From positions 31,325,686 to 31,389,685 of the forward strand of contig JALGQZ010000006.1 of NCBI GenBank assembly GCA_023105745.1: 64,000 bases of DNA, in the 5' to 3' direction. The notes beneath the pieces are model-generated. The model searched no databases, had not been told where the DNA came from, and saw only the letters and a list, made by a program, of their open reading frames with translations. Shown here piece after piece: positions 59,160 through 64,000 of this stretch. This DNA is from Austropuccinia psidii (Eukaryota > Basidiomycota > Pucciniomycetes > Pucciniales > Sphaerophragmiaceae). The position numbers were made by a program, and so were the translations under genes. The number at the start of each line of letters is the position of its first letter. Within the stretch, counting starts at the first letter, position 1.

Positions 59160-62100
59160 GGTTTCCTCTTGGTGATGTTTATTTGATAAGAAATATTATG
59201 TTGGATGATTTGGAATTTCTTTCAGTTTTGGTGATTGTGATTTTGGTAAGATATGATTTTCAGGAGAGGATAATTTGGAATTAGAATAGTGATTTTTTAT
59301 GGACTTTGAGCTGCCTTAGATCTGATGATGGCTCTATAGAGTAATTTTCATAATGGATTCTGTATATGAAGAGTGATTGTATAGGATTGCAGTGTTGAAT
59401 GAGGGTAAGATAGTTTGAAATATAGGTCAAAGAAAGAAGAACTGCTATAAAATTGGTAAGAAAAACTATATTGACTGTTGGGTGGATTTATAATACTATC
59501 AGTCCACTGAGCTTAGCTACTGATCAAGTAGAAAATATCAAGATATACTGGACTACCTCACTGATAAGGGATGGATTCATTCACCTTTTAATGAAATATT
59601 AAGCCTGGGTGCTGTGACCACCTGATTATAGTTTTTGGGATATATGAGGCCCTAAATAGGCTATTCTCCCCTCAATTAAACCTTCAGTAATTTGGTGAGA
59701 TTCCTTGAATTAGGGAATGTGACTTTGTGTCCAACCTGACTGTAAAATGTAAAGAAATGGGCTTTAATAAAGTTGAAGGGATATAATGTGAATATTATTT
59801 GGCTGAGGCTTTTCTGGATCATATTGGATTATATTTTGGTTGACTGTTGGAATCCTTAATGAAATTTTGTCTTGTTTATAAGGGATATGATGTATCATTT
59901 AAGATTTACTGTTGAGCTTACCAAGGGGGGGTAAATTTTATGAAGTTTTATCAGTTTATTTATTCCTTTTTGATAAGCTGTTAAATTAATTAAAAGGGCT
60001 TAGACTTTATTAAAGGAATATAAGTAACTATTTAGACTGGTCGAATGTTGAAGTAGCCATTCTTTTGTGAAGAAACTCTAATGGATTTCAAGTGGCTATG
60101 AGGGGATGAGGGTATGTAACATGAGAATTTTGTGTATTTTATGTCGTTTTTAATGCTTATATTTAAATATTGGTGTTTCATATCTTTTCTAGAAATATTG
60201 AATATTTTTCAATAAATCTATTTTTATCTATTGGTGAGATTTAACTTCCTTTGGTAAAAGTGACTTTTGAAGGCAATTTTGGGAGTCATCATAAAATATT
60301 ATTAGATTCCCTTTTAATTGAGTATTATGAAGCCTTAATATGAAGAAAAGCTATTAAATACCATCATATGTTACTGTTATTTACTAAAATAAATTGAATT
60401 AATTTCATTAATCACTAATCTCACTCAAAAACCTCAAAGAAGCTCATCCTTTCCCTAAATTCTAGTTTCTCTAATACTCAATAAATATTCTTTTTATAAA
60501 GAAAAAAATATTTTTCATTTTTTTCATTATTTCTAAAAAAAAATTCTTGTACCGAGGAACATTATTTTGAAAGTACCAAAGCCTTGATTTGATATGAAAA
60601 ATGATATTTTGATTAAAAAGGCAGATCTTTGATAATTATTTTCGATACTTTTAATATTTATGAAAATTTATTCAGTAAAAAATACAAAAAGAATGAATTT
60701 TGACTTTTGGAATGTCCAAAACTTCAATTATATGCTAATTTCAGAGAAATTTTGTCAATTCTGAATATTTTTGGAAAATTTTTCCTTCAACTTTTTTCCA
60801 GCTTGTAATTATTGCAATATGGAGAAATAGTTAGGGGTATGTATTACCAACCACATAGAGGACTCAGGCTCTTTGATTAAGGAATTATTTCCTCTTTAAT
60901 AATTACAACAATATTGAAAATTTCTCCTTGTTTTTGTTTGAATACAAGAATTGAACAAAAATTACGAAGAATAATTTTTAATTAAAAACTAAAGAAATAG
61001 GTTTCATTTTGAAGAAATTTTTCAACAGGGAAACCCTTTTTCAATAATGAAAGACACTTTTTCAACAAAAAAAAACAATTTTTATCAGTTTATCAGAGCT
61101 TTTTTTAGTCTATTTACTCTCTAAATAATTCAAACTGTTAACTTAAATTTAGTATACCTCAAAAGAATCATAGATGTTTCCTAGCCCCCTTTTTTGATAC
61201 ATGAGAAAAGCTCCAACAAAAGAAAAAAATTTGAATTAAAATTTACTGAAAGGACTAAAAATGTATCAAAATATGTAAGAATCTGTTTTAAAATAATTAA
61301 TATATTTTTTTGAAAAGTGATGGAAATAAATATAATTTTTATATATAAACATAATCAAAAAAATGAAATTGGAATAATATGAAAATATTATTCACTATTC
61401 GAAATTAAATTGAATGATTTTTTCAAAAAGTTTCTTTGGCTCTATTTAATGAAAAGAACTTTTGGAGCTCGAAACATCAAGCTACACAAATTTCTGGTCT
61501 GTGCAGATAAAATCTGATATGAATAGTATTTCTCTATTGAGAATTTGATATATTGTATAGCTTTAAAGTCTTTATTGAGGAAATTATAGTTAATAAAATT
61601 GTGTGTGTGTATTGACCAAATAAGTAATAGCCCATATTGAACGATTTTATCAATTATTTGTTGTAATCTCAAAGTTAGAATTATTACCTATCTAGCTTAT
61701 AAGTATAGTAGGATAATCATTGATTTGAATAAAAAAAAAATGAGAAAAATATTCTGAGGTAGAAAAGAAATATTTGTGGCTTCAAGGGCTAAAGAATCCC
61801 CCAACCTCCTTGGTACCACCCTGAAAATTTGAAGAAGGTGATAGAAAAAATTATATCAATTTGAGAAAAAACAGAAAAAAGAGCTTGTGATAAAAGTAAA
61901 TTATGTGTTTAAAATGAAAACCATGGAAGAAATATTTTTCTTAAAGAAGTTGTAACCAAAATTAATCATGTTAAACCAGCTTGATGTTTTACCTGAAAAT
62001 TTACAGGGACTTTAGTAATACAATACTTATGTTGAATAGTACCATAGTAAGTTTAAAAAATCTTGAAAAGGATTGAATCCATATTTGTGGGACTATCGAA

Positions 62101-64000
62101 TGAAAAAAGGACGTTTTATTTCAGTATTATTTTCTTTTGAGCCAAATTATCTTTTTGTTATCATGGGTACCAAAAAAAGTGACTGGTAAATGAAATACTA
62201 CAGATATATTCATTTTATTGTTTTATAATAAGAAAAACTGCAAGAAGCTATTAAGAAGAATCTTTTAGCTTATTTGAAATAATATTATCCCTTGAAGTTG
62301 AGCCATCCCATGAGAAAGCTTAAGAATAAATCACCAATAAACTGCATAGCTAAGCTTATATACCTACCATGTTGATTTTTCAGAATTTTCATATATCTAT
62401 ATTACCTTTTAACTCTTCTGAAATTAGCTTCCCACAATCTATTCAGCATTCAATTTAATAGAAGTCAGTCTTAATGATTCTTTTCTTGAATTAATCATTT
62501 CTTTTATAATTTGGAATAAATATTCATTTCTTGAAAAACAATAAACATTGATAATGATATTGTTTGAATATAATAAAACAAGAGAAAGAAAGTTTTTTCT
62601 GGTTCAGTTTGTATATAATATAATTAATAAGTTCATTTGTGACATTTTCCCTTTGAATGAGTTTGAGGTTTGTCAAAGTATTAGCATTTTTCATTAGACC
62701 CAAATATACAAGCCTTGAAATTTGATTATTCCAAAATCTTACTTATGAGTTGATTCATTTTTCTCAAAAAATGGAGAAATAATACTTGAATATTATCAAT
62801 TAATTAATCCTTTCTAGTTGAATAAATCAATTCCAAGATCAAAAAGATAGGAATAAAATATAAAAAAGACAGAATTTTCAAGAATTGGAAAAATTGTGGT
62901 GAAGCTGGTGTTTTTGAAATGAAGTAAGGCTTTATTAATTCAATAAAGAACTGACATATCCAGCGTTCGATAAATTATTATAGCATCAAAATCCTTAATA
63001 AAGTACAGCGATTATGTGGTGAATCAAAATGGGAAATAACAAAACAAAGGATTAAAAGGCAAAGAATCACATCAGAAAAAAAGATCTTGAAAAATATGAA
63101 AGAGGCCATTAAAAAATAAGAAGTAACAAAATAAGATATTTTTTGGGTCAAACGAGCCAGAATTTCGGATGGTAGAATATAAGGCAGATCTTCTTGGATT
63201 TCCAATAGCACCTGCAACTGAGAGATACAATATCTATATACTGAAATTTCTCAAAATATTGAACAGAACTTTTTTTCAGAGGAAAGGTAAAATGAATTGG
63301 GTGAATGGCTCTTAAAATTCAAAAGACTAACTAACAGGGGTCTTATGAAGCCTATTTAATAACAATACAGAAATGGAATTTTATTAATAAAGGTTGTTTT
63401 TCTTTTAGAGGCTTGATTAACGGTCTTTTGGACTCCAATTTCTTTTGAAAGCTTGTTAGAATCTAATTATTTCTAGTAATTTGATCTTTTTATGAAAATA
63501 ATAGCTAACTGAGTCTTTGGTAGTTTTGAAAAAAATTGACCAGTGTTATCAATAATTATCTTGATAAGTGGGAATGATATTAAGATATTATTAAATGCTT
63601 TATTTCAGGATTTAGTTCTGAATCATAGACAATTTACCACCATGAAATTATGTTGATATTGAAAGTTGTCTTGAAAAGTGTTGCATATTTGGAATCCATG
63701 GGTAATAAATGTCAAATAATTCAAAAAAATGGTTATAATTTTTTTGATAGCCTCAAAGTATAGTTCCCAATAATCTGAAACCACTAAGATTTTTCACTAG
63801 ATAATTGAGTATAATGAAATTGACTGGAGTAGCTCCTAGTAAATTGATAAATTAATCTAGGATGTTGGAATATTGATTGATAAAAGGGGGAATAAATTAC
63901 ATGCAGAAAGGAACTCTATTGAGACCTTTTGGAAACCCTGATACTCTCTGTGGGAGCTGTTTTCAAAAACTTAAGTTAATTTTAATTCTATTTCCTTTTT
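59160..64000. other. AT-rich stretch without recognisable genes
   Basis: Short open frames only (for example 61442-61672 and 62978-63217, both minus), with no domain I recognise. The part 59160-60120 is less AT-biased and may be decayed transposon coding DNA. Near 60105-60135, gatgagggtatgtaacatgagaatttt resembles the pol-end/LTR start of other fungal Gypsy elements, but this is weak. Confidence 0.45.

Noticed and set aside
55630..60135. Possible decayed Gypsy element around the old LTR (candidate edges near 55630-55850 and 60111)
   Set aside because: Phrases resemble fungal Gypsy LTR edges, but I could not find matching LTR copies, target duplications or any pol motif.
62978..63217. 79-codon minus-strand frame with hydrophobic stretch
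   Set aside because: No start context, homology or neighbour support; hydrophobic runs are expected from translating T-rich strands.

Overview
This looks like repeat-rich, AT-rich nuclear DNA of a rust fungus (Pucciniales). The three Ty3/Gypsy polyproteins resemble those I associate with Austropuccinia psidii (myrtle rust). That species call is recognition from memory, not a search. Most of the 64 kb is mobile DNA or its remains. I support only one ordinary host gene.

Layout. 1-4.7 kb is gene-free AT-rich DNA. 4.7-6.3 kb holds decayed pieces of Mutator-like element (MULE) ends. 6282-26724 is a minus-strand Ty3/Gypsy element (called OUTER) with perfect 5-bp target duplications (cccca). A second minus-strand element (INNER, 10315-20414, duplications taatc) sits inside OUTER's RNase H coding region. 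26.9-29.1 kb is a decayed minus-strand MULE copy. It lies head-to-head with a better preserved plus-strand MULE (29394-36007), whose broken gene encodes a FAR1-like zinc finger, a DDE transposase, an AT-hook and an OTU-type cysteine protease domain. 33.2-35.6 kb is an extreme A-run/T-run tract. 36594-38297 (minus) is a three-exon gene for a Ser/Asn/Gln-rich protein with a C-terminal membrane anchor. 40544-51237 is a plus-strand Ty3/Gypsy element (THIRD, duplications aagat), inactivated by stops and frameshifts. 57238-59159 is a decayed LTR of the OUTER family. The remainder is AT-rich with no gene I can support.

Main discovery candidate. All three Ty3 elements carry a second conserved reading frame (frame B) overlapping the N-terminal part of gag (frame A) at the same +1 offset. 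In each, an upstream exon can be spliced into frame B in a consistent phase. The 3' splice site lies 8-10 nt downstream of the gag ATG, so splicing would remove the gag start codon and switch the frame. A second small intron, a multiple of 3 nt long, then removes a stretch where frame B has stops (two elements) but frame A stays open. I read this as a splice-controlled dual-coding accessory gene in Ty3 retrotransposons; its function is unknown.

How the parts work together. Each Ty3 element has about 1.8-2.0 kb LTRs (TG..CA), a primer-binding-like TTTGGGGGC next to the 5' LTR and a G-rich polypurine tract before the 3' LTR. The polyprotein order is capsid, CCHC knuckle, protease, reverse transcriptase, RNase H, HHCC/DDE integrase and a chromodomain-like tail. 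None looks fully functional. OUTER is split and has a 16-nt deletion, INNER has a gag-pol frameshift and YIDE in place of YIDD, and THIRD has four stops and two frameshifts.
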